From Takakia lepidozioides (taxonomy: Eukaryota; Streptophyta; Takakiopsida; Takakiales; Takakiaceae): a stretch of DNA of 64,000 nt. The position numbers were made by a program, and so were the translations under genes. The stretch's first letter is position 1; the number at the start of each line of letters is the position of its first letter. The stretch lies in assembly GCA_030704615.1 (NCBI GenBank), contig CM060731.1, forward strand, positions 30,444,001 through 30,508,000, in the 5' to 3' direction. Below, one piece after another: positions 31,800-43,819 of this stretch. The notes beneath the pieces are model-generated. The model searched no databases. It saw nothing but the letters and a program-made list of their open reading frames with translations, and was not told the origin of the DNA.

Positions 31800-33300
31800 G
31801 GGCAAATGACATGTATATGTAAAGTGTTTGTTTACACTAGAGATCACACTTGGGCCTCAACATAGGAGATGCACTAGGATACATAGGACATATGGCTTTT
31901 GGTCTCACATTCCAATTACAGCACATGGGCAAAAGACATAGGCTACCCTAGAGGTTGCACTTGGGCCTCGACATAGGAGATGCATTGGGATACATGGAAG
32001 ATCTTGCACTTGGGCTAAAATGTCACTGGACACTCGGGCCAACGGCACAGACTACCCTAGTTTGGTTTTTTTTCCTCTAGATTCTGATACAAACAACCTT
32101 CCGGAGGGTAACTTGAATGGATAAGATAACTACTGTTGTATGGCCAGTATGCAATCTAGTGGTACAACCTTCCGGAGGGTACACCACCATATTGGGTGAA
32201 TTCATACAAACAACCTTCCCAAGGGATATCAATGAAACTTGAACAAAAGAGAACAACCCTCTGGCAGGAACCCATTAATGCAAAGATATTTTGCAATCTG
32301 GAATGTTGCAGGCACAACCTTCGGAAAGGTACACCGCCATGTTCGATAAAATATAGGATCCCTTGGAGAAGAATTCATACAAACAAACTTTCGGAAGGAT
32401 ACCGATACAACTTGAATGGAACAGAAGAACATTCCAAAACAACCTTCTGGTAGGTATCTCAATCACTTAATGGAAGCATCAACCCTCCCGAATGAAACTA
32501 CTGTTGCATGGTTTATTTTTGAATCAAAAACGGAACAACCTTCCGACAGGAAACTAATGTGGCATGTGTATTTGGCCATCTGGTAGAATGTTGCAGGAAC
32601 AACCTTACAGAAGGTAAATCTTGGGAAAAATGTAAGATTTTCTCCATTGATATACATACAACCTTCCGGCGGGTAATCCAAAAAAGTTGACAGTGAATGG
32701 AACAACCTCCCCGAAGGAAACTATTGGTGCATGTTTTTTGGGCAATCTGGAATGCAGGAACAACCTTCCGGACGCTACTCAGAACATTCAAAGTGAACAA
32801 AACAACCTTCCGGAAGAAAACAGTTGGTGCATGGTTTTTTGGCAATCTGGATTGTTGCAGGACCAACCTTCCGACGGGTATCCCAAAAACTTGGAAGTGA
32901 ATGGAACAACCCTCCGGAAGGAAAACAATTAACATGAGCATGTTCTTGGGCAGTCTGGATTGCAGGCACAACCTTCCGGCAGGTAACCCCTAAACTTAAA
33001 TATGAATTGAACAACCTTTGGGAAGGATACTATTGGTGCATGTTTTTTTTGGCAATGTAGAATGTTGCAGGAACAACCTTCCAGCGGGTAACCCAACAAC
33101 TTGAAATGGATAGAACAACCTTTTTGAAGGTTGGGTTATATTTTTGTCCAATGTGTGCAATGCTATGAAGCACCTTCATAGAGGCAATAGATGGGGATTT
33201 GTAGATGGAACAACTTTCACTAAGGAAACATCATTGATAGAAGTGTTTTGGCATATTCAAAAAATATTTTGGAGAAACGTCAACTCTCATACGCTTCAAC
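31800..33300 (+). repeat. Right array of ACAACCTTCCGGAAGGT motif
   Basis: About 21 copies of ACAACCTTCCGG(A/C)(A/G)GG(T/A) occur between 32093 and 33215, spaced 35-95 bp and mostly 45-75 bp, with intervening text such as GCAATCTGGAATGTTGCAGG also repeated. The motif is itself nearly palindromic (CCTTCCGGAAGG). Another copy is at 35125. It mirrors the left array at 20005-20520. Open frames crossing it on the minus strand (for example 32971-32513) only translate the repeat. Confidence 0.85.
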
Positions 33301-33402
33301 AACAAGACTTATAATCATCATTATAATGTAATCCATCATAAAGTATCAATCCATGAACTATAGTTTATATACCATGTCTTGTTGTTGTAATTAAACCATC
33401 CA

Positions 33403-35042
33403 CTAGCGTTGTCTATGTCGTACCAGATTGCGAGATGCAATATTGTCACCCAAGGTAGTTCTCCACTGTTCAATTGTAGCATAGCCCATGCTAGCTAATT
33501 GTTCACGGGAAGGGGTAACTCCGGTATGAGAACGTCGATAAACACGAGTAATAGGCTGCACTACAGGAGTAGGAACTGGAGTCAAAAAAGGTTGAACATG
33601 AACCTGCGATGATGGATCATCTCCTGTATCCTCTGACACAACTGAGTCATTGATGACCGAGTCAATCACAACATTCACATTCACCATCTCCTCATGGGTA
33701 ACCTCATCGTCATGAGTATCCATGTCATCCTCGTCGTCGTTAAGCTCATCCTCTGCAATATCCGCCAAGGTCTCTATGTCAAGGTCCGGGCTCAAATGAG
33801 GAGCTGGATCACTGTTAGTGAGAGTGACAAGAATGGAACTGCAAAGAAGCGGATGATGGGGACTCTCAGGAAGAGGGTCGGTCTCCTGAGGAGGAGAACC
33901 AAGAACATTCACAAGGGGGGAACTCTGAACAACATAATGAAAATAGTTGTTTTCCTCAGAATTGGGACCAAGAAGAGGAGGAGGATTCCTAGCAGCAAGA
34001 GGGTCAATACTCATGGCTTGCCCATCTGGATCTCCATCACCATGATCCGGGTGATCATCATCTGACAAAGAAAAGGTACTGTCACTCCCATCGGAAACTG
34101 GCAAACCTTTCCTACGCCTGTACGCCTTTACTGCCTTCCTTGTGTTTTCCTCTCTTGCACCCTCAGTTAGTCTCCATTTGGTCATAGCCTTGGAAACATA
34201 AGATTCCACAAACTCATCTCTGTCTTGTTCCCACCTGCAATAATATTTCAATACATTATGCATTGAACTTCAATCAATGGATACATACATAGATAATATA
34301 TAAGTTACACCTTGTTGATACACATAAATATAAACATCATTCAAATATGGATATACCTCCAACGTTTTCTCTCTTGTTGATGGTATTCAAAGACAAGTTG
34401 CAATGCTTCTGTGCGGTAATCAAAGTTGTCGTCCCATCCACGTTTACTCCAAGCATTTCGCATCTGTCGCTGCAAGGTTTTGGGATGTGAGGACTTCTTC
34501 AATTTCTTGAAGAGATCCATCATGTAAGCTTGATTCTGTGCTTCCCTCAACACTCGAATTTTGCTGAACCTCAAATCACCATCTCCCCAACTTGATAAAC
34601 CTGTGGCTTGCAACAAATCCATCTCGAGCACCTCTGCCAAGAACGGCTTCCCCATGAAATCCGACGGTGGTCCCAAGTCCCTGGTCTCTTTATCATACAG
34701 TTTCTTGGCAGCAATGGTATGGATACGACGTGTCTTTGCTTCTGCTTGTCGGAGACGTCTAACAGGATCTACCATTGCACGGATGTTGTTTCTCCGACTC
34801 TTCTCAGGTTCTAGAGGTGTGTCAAATCTCACTCTAGGCCTCCCAGATTTGCCAACAGGCAATTGCAACCCATGACCCTCACGAGCAAGATGATAATTGA
34901 AACTATCTTTCTTGCTGTAGCTTGTCTTAGGCCCTTTGGCACAAATCAAACAATGGTACTTCCTTGTCACATTGTCTTGCTCATAGTGGACACCTTTCTG
35001 AGCGATTTGCATGGCCATCACTACACATTCCACAAAGCACAA
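33403..35042 (-). CDS. MULE second gene, 505-aa protein with C2H2-like finger
   Basis: Two exons, 35042-34357 and 34234-33403, join GAG|GTATAT to TTGCAG|G in frame to give 505 aa with no stop. A second Met, MAMQIAQKGV, nine codons in is a possible start. Near the N-terminus, YHCLICAKGPKTSYS...FNYHLAREGHG gives C-x2-C-x16-H-x5-H, a zinc finger of C2H2 type. A basic middle part contains VDPVRRLRQAEAKTRRIH and repeated Trp/Arg-rich stretches (WSKRGWDDNFDYRT, WEQDRDEFVESYVSKAM). The C-terminal third is acidic (EDDMDTHDDE) and ends with REQLASMGYATIEQWRTTLG. I do not recognise the family. Its place between transposase and TIR suggests a MULE accessory protein like mudrB of MuDR, or a captured gene. 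It is intact while the transposase is broken. Confidence 0.75.
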
Positions 35043-35624
35043 CTTTCTTGAATGAAATTGGTTTTATTTGGTTTTATTTGGGTTTCACTATAGTTTTAGA
35101 AATGCATAAAAACATCATGAACACAACCTTCCTGAAGAAAATCCATATAAGTGGATGAAATGAGAGTGCTTAAGAAAAAGAAGAGTAAAAAAGAGATGAT
35201 CCTAAACTACATTAACTATATGAAACTACATATAGGGTTCAAAAAATGAACCAAAACCACATGGATATAAGCATTTTGAATATTTAGTTTTTTGGAATGG
35301 ATTATGAAGTCCATAGAAGCTTAGACCTAAGCTTTGTTAATGTGATATGAATTCTACTATTCAGTAGCCACATGAAGAACAAACTAATGAAGTGAAGTGA
35401 AATGGCATAAAACATACATGAAAATGTTGGTAAGTTGATAATTTTTGTAGTGATTTCGCTCCAGCTTCTGTCCTCCTTAGCTTTGCCTTCATGTAGCACT
35501 AACACACAGCTCTCGCCTCCTCGAATCGCACCCTTAGTTTATGAAATCTAAACCCTAATCCTCTCTTCTCTCTCACCCTAAACCCTCTCTTCTTCTCTTT
35601 GAGCATGAAAGCAACAACCTCCCG
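35043..35624. promoter_or_regulatory. Upstream region of the MULE second gene
   Basis: No gene. It holds one isolated array motif, ACAACCTTCCTGAAGAAAA (35125), and ends at the inner edge of the right TIR. The region between the TIR and the 505-aa ORF must contain its promoter if it is expressed. Confidence 0.4.
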
Positions 35625-35920
35625 GTGAGTAGCTCGTCGAGCTACTCACTGGGTAGGGGAGTAGGGTGGGGGCGGCTAGGGCTGGGGCTGGCACGGTCCC
35701 CGAGCCTGGGCGGATAGGCTGGGGTGGGAGGCGGGGCAGGTGTTGGCGCCATGGCTTGGGGAGTTTTGCCAATTTGGCCCTAAACTTTTGCCATTTTGGC
35801 TCGTGGAGGGTGGCGCGGGCCCACACGTGCCCCAAGAGCATGTGGGGCCGGGGGGAGGGGGCATGTGGTGGGACAAGGCTGCCAATGTCATTACGACGTG
35901 GCTATCGAAAATTCGCGGGC
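35625..35920 (-). repeat. MULE right terminal inverted repeat
   Basis: This is the 296-bp inverted partner of 18289-18565. It starts inside with the palindrome GTGAGTAGCTCGTCGAGCTAC (35625-35649, shown to 20) and ends ATTCGCGGGC. The centre base differs between the two palindromes as expected of reverse complements. The TTCTTTCGC duplication follows at 35921-35929. Confidence 0.85.
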
Positions 35921-35934
35921 TTCTTTCGCCAGTG

Positions 35935-36618
35935 AAGAGACACCATAATTTAGGCTTCCTTGGGGAGGCGTCATATATTATTTTTACGTTCGCCAGATTC
36001 AGGTAGCATCTGATATTCACTCTTAATTACTTTATGAATACTGCATAAAAATGATTGTTGTGTAGCCTACTGGTAAGATGATGGCAGTGTCGGTGGCCAG
36101 TTGCTGGATTCGAATCCTGATGGATGTGGCTAGTGCAACCCCGATTAGTATAACCTTGGGTGGTGTTTATTTATTTATTTTGGTATTTATTACCTTATGC
36201 GACTGTAACTCCTCTTACTTAGTACAGTTTTATACTTGACCAAATTTGGACCAAGTCAAATTTCAAGTCCAATAGTGAGTTATACCGACTAGAGTTGCAC
36301 TCCCTTCTGTGTAATCCCAAGTGGAGCTACACTCCTTTCCTGTAACATGAGTGTAGTTACAATCCCTTCCGCGACCCAGTGTCAACCCACCTAGAGTTAC
36401 ACTCACTTCAATTCCATGTCACTCCCAAGAGGGCTGTGGGGAAGATTTGACGTGCCGAAAACTGGCATACCGTCCTGTCATCGATTGTGCACATTAAGTT
36501 TTTACGTTATTCCTCTGCCCATTATATCTGAGGCTTCGCCGCCGTTACTTTTAGGACCTATAGTAATAATAATAATATATGACGCCTCATGAAGGAAGAG
36601 TAAATTATGGTGTCTCTT
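35935..36618. mobile_element. MITE with ~55-bp terminal inverted repeats
   Basis: The left end AAGAGACACCATAATTTA...GGAGGCGTCATATATTATT (35935-35994) is mirrored at the right by AATAATATATGACGCCTC... TAAATTATGGTGTCTCTT (36565-36618). The element is 684 bp and non-coding. It carries the tRNA-like head at 36063. No clear target duplication was found. It starts only 6 bp after the MULE duplication. Confidence 0.7.
36063..36190 (+). repeat. tRNA-derived SINE-like copy
   Basis: An A-box-like TAGCCTACTGG (36063-36073) and a near-perfect B-box GATTCGAATCC (36107-36117) are 44 bp apart, followed by a short body and a (TTTA)n-like tail (36168-36185). It has the same head as 6537-6589. No cloverleaf acceptor stem, so not a tRNA gene. 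Confidence 0.55.
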
Positions 36619-39600
36619 GACCCCCAAGGGCTACTGCATTCCAGAACTTGCCCTAATAATAACTTGGTGACAATCATATTGTGTTCACGTGTTTATTTTC
36701 TCTTATCATAATTTCTACAAATAATTAATAAGATACCGTTGAGTGCTATTCACTCATTTCCACTTTTTTATTTTTGAAGAATCTGATGTTAATGGTATCG
36801 TCATACATTCAGGAGGTCTCATACGACGGCGGCATTTCTGTGTTTCTGACCAAATCTGGCATGACGGCTGAAGTGGGACTTGTGTCTGGAAATATCTCAG
36901 TACCTCCAATTCCATTGAGACTGCATGTTTAGAGATTCAGTAGGGTGCAGGGCCCTTTCATTTTGACCTAAATACAGACCATCAACACTTCAAATAGAGC
37001 CCACTCCATATAATGAGTTACACTATGGCCCTAGTCTAGGATATTGTTCCATAAGCTTAGCCATAGAAAGGCTTGACCCGGGCGAGTGCAAACTGCAAAC
37101 CAATTCTATATAGATATAAAGGATAATTACTGCTCTGAGTTCGCAACATGAATAATAAACGTGTATACGGTCACACCGACCAAAATCTTATCCTGGACTA
37201 TTTGTTCAACAATTTTAATTATTCCTTCCAGAATTTATATGCATTTCTAGCTAGGTTTTGACATTTATGAATACATCATGTTGAAAATCAATATACAATG
37301 TCGCCATTTTTGACACTGATCCGTGCTCCTCCTCTTTAGATTAAAGAGGAACCATTTTCTAACCAATTAATTACTGGATAACTTATTATTACATATTACC
37401 ACTCATTAGATTCCACATGATCGGATGACTTCACAACTCTAATACTTAAGGGAAACAGACCTTGTTCAAACTTAACTGAACGGCCAACCGCAGCCGGTTA
37501 CAACTGGCGACGGCCGGGGTCAAGCAGTATTTATGCTATCTTTAGTTTCTGGACAGTCAAGTCATCATCTCATATCCTTTGGATAATATATATTTTTTTT
37601 CACACCTATGCTTACCCTAACTTTTGCCCAAATATCTTTTAGTGTTGTAAATGTCTATTAGAGGCCACTCGGAGAAGCGCCCCCGTAATTGACCAACCAA
37701 CTGGCAAGTTCATCTTCCAACAACTAGAACATAGAGGAAAAGAGCGAATCCAAGCGTATGATGTAAACTTAGAGCATCCCCAGGGGGGCTGCTATCAGCC
37801 ACGGAAGCGGCAAACTTCCGTGTAAGAGAGAAAAAACACAAAAACCATGCCCCACCGCTGCACGTTACAACGCGCGGTAACGTTCCGTGCTCTCCAAATT
37901 GGCTGCGGACCCTGAACATCGCCGTGTCCTTCCGGCGTTATGGCTCAGGCAAGTCAACGTCAGACGAGTCCAGCGCGCATCTGGAGTAAGGCGATCATCC
38001 CAGGCGATCGTCCCACACGTGAGACTCTGGCGATCCAGAGGTTGAGCGGGAGGGTGGCGTGAGGTTTGCCGTGCAACCGGTGGGGAGCAATCCAGCTGCA
38101 GGCACCCCCATCTTCTTGAGCACTTTGCACATGCCTCAATAAAAGGCACTTGATGTAGCCTACCCTTATACCGAGCCACCGGTGGGGATGGACCCTTGAT
38201 ATGCAAACCCTTCAATGTACTGTTGATTAAGGGTGAAGATTTGTGCTAACGGGTTATTTGTCTTTATTCTGGCTGTATACTTAACCTTAGCAAATCTGCA
38301 AATTAGAAATGGGTCTGTGTAAAAAGAACAAAGAAAAAAAGGGATCTGTGTTTCCTGTCTCATAGGCTGATGTGCACATGAATTCAAACTTATGAATGGT
38401 TGTGTTTGAAAACATGATTAGTGAAATTCTTTGCTACTAGGTACCTTCCACACTAATTAAGGTACACTAATTCCAGATCTGTTTTGTTTCTTTCTTTTCT
38501 CCAAAGGGAAATACCAGGGAGCGACCACTGCACTCGATCACAAATCAGGCCCCTTACTTAATTATAGTGAGAGGAGAAAATACCATCTTTCAAAGTAACC
38601 TCGCTACGAGAGGCGCCGAGCACAAAACTCAAGGGGCAAGAGAAGGGGCAGAAGATTATAAGATTATAGCACAACCCAACAAGGTAGCAGGATTTGAACC
38701 CAGAATCACTTGGGTGGCACTCAGTGCACTATTTAACAGAGCTACTGACTGGTGATTATACTGTAAAATGCAGAAACATAGAAGCCTAGATTTTAATTGG
38801 CCCTGCCTTCTTTATTGGGATCAGGAGTCTCCAGGTTTGAGAAATTTTCATGGAGCCATTCAATGATGGAAAGGTATTGGATGAAGTACGTGGCTGAAAT
38901 ATGTAGATGAAGTATGTAGATGATGTTCTCAATTTTCATTCACATTCCTGTGCTGACCACACATAGTTTCCATTCATAAGTACAAATGCAGGACTAAGGA
39001 CCTAAGGTTGGAGAATAGGTAAAGGGTTTCTGGAGGGTGTTCCTGATTCTAAAAATTAAAATCAAGACATGTGTAGAAAGAATATTCCATCTATATATAG
39101 ATGAAATGTGTAAATAGGGTGTAGTTCATCCGGTCAAGTTGGTGCATGTGGTCAAGTACAATAGTGCAAATTTAGGGTTTCATCCAGCACAAGACTTTCT
39201 ATACAAAGGTGCCACCTGGATTAGTGTGTAGAATTTGGGATCTGTTTACAACCAATTACATTTTATACAACAAGGCAGGGCTGCAGGGCTTGCATGAATC
39301 CCATGCATTTGCTTTTTACAAAATCCACTATTACAATGAAGAGGGAAAGAAAAAACCCAGAGAGGCAATACACCCACAGGGTGAGGGACAAGCCAGACAG
39401 AACAAAGAGAGAGACCAGCACTAGCAGAGACCCGGTGATTGCAACCAGAAGCACAAGGCTGCAAGAGCCAGAGGAACAGGGGCAGGGACGAGTAGAGTAC
39501 CAGTGTCAACTTGACCCCAAAAAATTGTTATCACTGAATGTCCCAAGACAAAACCCCACGCAATTAATTTGAGTACAGGCCAGAGTGCGTAAAAATATGT

Positions 39601-39640
39601 CAATATTGGTTCCAGATTCTAACCACAATACGGAACTAGA
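36619..39640. other. Intergenic; no gene recognised
   Basis: No ORF with motifs. The minus strand at 38701-38690 reads GGGTTCAAATCC, a B-box, with a weak A-box-like TAGCTCTGTTA near 38745, so another tRNA-derived remnant is possible there. 37700-38160 is GC-richer but not coding as far as I can tell. The end is the 3' flank of the FMN phosphatase/riboflavin kinase gene. Confidence 0.4.
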
Positions 39641-42600
39641 TTACTCAGGCTTCACCGATGGCTGAGTGGTAGTCAAATAGGGGTCTCTCCCATAATTGGA
39701 GTATGGGTTAAGATCAAGTGCTGCTTTGGCAATGGCACCGTCTTGATGAATTCTCTCCACCAGGGCATCCAGAGATGGAAAATTTGCCTGTAGAATTGTA
39801 AAGCCAGTGAGTATGGTAGCACAAGTTATCTGATGAATATACTCTCCATCCCCAAAAATACTTTCATGCAACATTGAGTTCATGCTCTTTGGCTGAAATA
39901 TGTCTTAGAATGTCTGAAGTTTGTAAGACTGCGAATAAGTACATATTCCTTTAAACATCATGATGGAAATGGTATTACCTCAGGGCGGATATAACCAACT
40001 ACAATGAGCCGCAATTCCTCTCCATAAAAGTCTTCCGGAAAATCATGGAGCAGCCATGACTCCTGGCAACCCAACCCCTCAAAGTCCATCATCAGCCCAA
40101 TATTGTAGGATAGCGTTCCTGATAGCAGTTAGCAATTTTGCAACAATGAGGTAGAGAGAGAAATACAGAAAGAAATAGGGCATGTACGAGAGAGAGCAAG
40201 AGGAGACATCTGATGGAGAGAAATAGAGCACCCTCTGACACCCACCACAGTTTTTTCGGCATTGTTGAAATACGGGTTCCATCCTACGCTCATCACCATC
40301 TTGTATATCCCTCGGTTTGAAAGACCCGCCCACCCTAAGTAGATTCCACACACATGCTCTGCTAGTTGGTTTGAAAAAGCAGCAGTAGGTAGATTAGCTG
40401 CACAAGGAATGGTCAGCAAGAAGAAAATTCCCAGTTAGACACTGCCAAAACATCTAACTGACTATTAGAGTAATGACTTAAATCATTTGAGAGAGCATAT
40501 TAATTTGTGCTTGAGGTTAAGAGAACAGATCTTCCACTCTGACCAACCTGCACTAACAAGTCACGGACTGTCTGGTAAGACCCACTTACCAGGAAGAGAA
40601 CAACACTCCAATACTATCGCAACAAGACTGAAGGTTTGAACTGTTGGCTAAAAAACTGTTTTCCTCGAACATCATTATTGAACCATTAAGAGAACCTTTC
40701 TTGAAATTTAATCTCTAACCAAATGCCCTATGCCTTCTTTGTGAGGCCAAGGAGTGACTGACTGTCTCATAAATTCTACTCAAACCATAAGATTTCAAAT
40801 ATAGCAAACTCCAGCAGTGCTTGCTGCATGATAGTGGGAAGGCAGGGAAAATGCAAAGGGGACATCATGCAGCAGGATTTGTGCACAGCCACTTACATTG
40901 ACATACCAGTGGGTATTCCGAGGATCTTGGAGCCACGGCCATAGCCTTTGATCACCAGGCCACTCATGTACCATGGGTCAATGGGTAGCGCACCACTGAC
41001 CCCTGCAGACACAGATTTTACAATGGTCGAAGTCAAGTTATTGGGAGTCACTTGCTTTCTCAAAATCGCAACACTTCCAGGTATGTGTCCGCCCTACCAT
41101 TGATAGGACTTAGGAATTTTATGAAGAAAGAAGAGACACTTACAGTCTTCGAACGGAGGCAAACCCCAGAGCTCAGGCTTCACATCCAGTAGAGAGCTGA
41201 AAACATGATCTGCTGCAGAGTACAGAGGGCGGGACTCCTTTGAAGGTAGTGAGGGAACAGCAACTACCTGCATTCCCGCAGCCTTGCCTGCAATCACACC
41301 TACCCTGCTCCAATCCACAACCACACTATCACTCAATTCCTCTGGTTATGGATGGATTGTTTCTATGGGTCTAAGATTGAGTTTCTCCCATCGGAGTAGC
41401 CAGCTAGGTTGGAAAGCACCACAACATATGGTCCTTCCATAATTGTGAGTACTCAGGTTACTCAGGCTACTCAGGATAGATTTCAGAATATTGGAAACGT
41501 GTCCTCAATACATGTTCAACTGAACCGCAACCTGTGAGGTTGTTTGACATTTGAAGATATTGCACCAGTATTAATGTAGAAACCAGTTGTTTACTGGGCT
41601 GTTGATCCTAACCACTGTAACTGAGGCTGGTCAACTACTTTCGGCATTCCAGTTTGAACCACCACATGACAAGGTCATGTGTGAACATTGCTGCTGACTA
41701 TTTGCTTCGCCACAGCCTTAAGCTGGTTCCACATCCACCACCATATTCTATGATTAGGTACAAGCTGGTATGACAAGCCTTATGGCAGCAGATTTAATAC
41801 TGCCTCAGCAAATCTACAAACTAGAGTTCTAATAAAACAATGTTTAATGCAGCGTTGGAGAGACTGTCGACAGCAAAGCTTACGGGGCATCTTCGAAGAC
41901 AAGGCACTTGCTTGGTTCTGCATTCAATTGTTTGGCAGCTTCCAAAAATCTGTCAAGTACCCAACCAAGGAAGGAATTTAGGCCTTGACAGTACATCTTA
42001 CTCGACCCAACCAATGATTTCATCGTGACAAACCTAAATAATTCTGTGATAAGGTTTTGTAAAATTACACTACACCAGGTATGTGCCCCCACTGACCTGG
42101 TAACCAGGAATCACAAGCAAGATATTTGCAAGCAGGTACAACTAAAGGGTGCGGAGAGTAGCTCACATGTCAGGGGCTGGCTTTCCCTGTTTTACCTCAT
42201 CGCCAGCAACCACCACACTGAATGATTCTGCCCAACCTGAAACATGAGCAACTACTTTAAACCTTTCTGGGTGTATGTGTTTGCAACGCCAGCTGTAAGA
42301 TATGTGGCAAATAGATAATACCGTGTACTACACATGCTGAAAATTCATGGAGACCAAGAGCTCAGAAATCTTCCAACCCATGTAAAAAATAGATAAAAAT
42401 CTACCAGTAGGCATTGGCAGGTAGTATGATCTATATAAGGTCAGCATCGGAAAACACACCAGCTTGATAAGAAAGCTTTGCTTTTATGTTCTTTGAGGGA
42501 GAGCTTGAAGCTATGGCGGTGGGAACACCATGGGCATGGAGATGCTTAACAAGGCGCCCGGCGCCCGGCAATGGTCTGGCAGTAGCCCACCTGCAGTTCA

Positions 42601-43684
42601 AATCTGCCAAGCCGTTACCCCTACTGGTATTTGTGAAAAGCAAGGTAAGAGGTGCCACCTTGAGGTCCCCCTACTAACCTGCTCTGAAGTCAAGTTAAAA
42701 CTTCCTCGAATTGAATTCATTAAAACACATAGTCATCAATTCCTGAAATTTAATTTTTGTGAGATAGGGGACAAAATCAATGCATGATAACATGTTATCT
42801 AAAAGGTTCCTCTTAGCTGCCTATGGAGGGCTTCAGTGTTGCATGCCTGCCTTGAAGCAAAGCCAAAGCCTGGGAATTGAGCTCTTCAGGAGTGCAAGGC
42901 AAGCCATACTGCTCAATGAGAGCAGCAGCTGCTTCCAAAGGCCGCTTCCCTAACCGCTTGTCTGCGCCTCTTCCATCCCAGTGCTTGCCAAATTGTGCTA
43001 CTATTTCCTGTAAAACTTCATCCACCAATCTTTCTGCACATCCGCAAAACACCCATGCTCTTGAACCCACCCTCAAGGTACAAAGCCCCAAGTTGTATTC
43101 AATACCGACTACTCATACCTGATCGAGTATTAGAGTGTCTGGTTTCCTATTTTCATAAAACCAAAAAAACCTCAAACATGTGCCCATAAGATCACACCTG
43201 TCTCTGTAGGGCACTAATAGTCCTTGTGTTGCCAAGTGGAGATAGTAGCAAACATCTAGACACCACACAACCATAGATCCAAGTCCACGACAGTAACATA
43301 TCACTATCCCCAGCCTATCAGCTTGCTTCTTATCCACCTATTTACATGGCCCCAGGTCCCCATAGCAGTGCCCGCAAGGAGAGTGGTGTAATCACACATA
43401 CCAGTGTCAAGTAGGGTGCCGTCGAGGTCAAGAATGATGTGAGAAATAGAATGCATGGTGGCGGCATGCCCTACCTGGGGCTCCTGCCTCACTGCATCAC
43501 CCACCATGGCCAAAAGATTGAAGCTCCTCAAGCTTAAAAATGATCTCTCGGAGCTTGGCTGCTTCTGCTCCAATCCCCTGGTCACTCCCTTCCCCTGCTC
43601 CTGACCAACCAGGTTGTTTCCCATCAGACCGCTAGCCCAGCATTGCCCCAGGTAGGTTCTTAAGGATCTCAGCTGTTCGTTCAT
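39641..43684 (-). CDS. FHY: Bifunctional FMN phosphatase / riboflavin kinase
   Basis: Ten exons join in frame: 43684-43402, 43033-42847, 42590-42460, 42236-42167, 41949-41884, 41304-41144, 41002-40907, 40397-40246, 40062-39979, 39787-39641. They encode 458 aa, or 382 if the start is MHSISH at 43456, nearer the length usual for plant FHY. The N-terminal HAD hydrolase has ILDLDGTLLDT (motif I), AIASSSPS (II), VKQGKPAPD (III) and CLVFEDAP (IV). It splits FMN to riboflavin and phosphate. The C-terminal riboflavin kinase has VIKGYGRGSKILGIPTANLP and ESWLLHDFPEDFYGEELRL, and makes FMN from riboflavin with ATP. The two activities balance flavin cofactor levels. The 76-residue extension before MHSISH could target an organelle. 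Intron 2 needs a GC donor (AG|GCATGC); the others are GT-AG. Confidence 0.9.
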
Positions 43685-43819
43685 GAGTAAGCCCGCTGCT
43701 CAGAGCTGCTTGCAAAGTACTTTGGGAGCAACTGGTTGCAGACACATAACTCCTGAATGACTCTGGACTCAAGAGGGAACACAAGTTATATGGAGTGGCA
43801 ACAGCCCCACCAAGCAAGG

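Larger units (their letters stand above)
18289..35920. mobile_element. 17.6-kb Mutator-like element (MULE) with nested retrotransposon
   Basis: Long GC-rich terminal inverted repeats (18289-18565 and 35625-35920) flank one transposon of 17,632 bp, with a 9-bp duplication outside. Inside are a MULE transposase gene on the plus strand (18672-31793, interrupted), a second gene on the minus strand (35042-33403), and mirrored arrays of a short motif near both ends. A gypsy retrotransposon accounts for 20896-31171. Without it the MULE would be about 7.4 kb. Two convergent genes plus long TIRs is the layout of autonomous MuDR-type elements, but the second gene is not recognisably mudrB. The transposase is broken, so this copy cannot move itself. 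Confidence 0.85.

Noticed and set aside
32463-33014. Minus-strand open frames of 79-152 codons with repeated RKVVPA and LPEGCS peptides
   Set aside because: They only translate the ACAACCTTCCGG array; three overlapping frames on the same strand show the same repeats, so it is a tandem repeat and not a protein.
38660-38760. A tRNA gene on the minus strand
   Set aside because: Only a B-box and a weak A-box; no acceptor stem or anticodon arm that pairs well.
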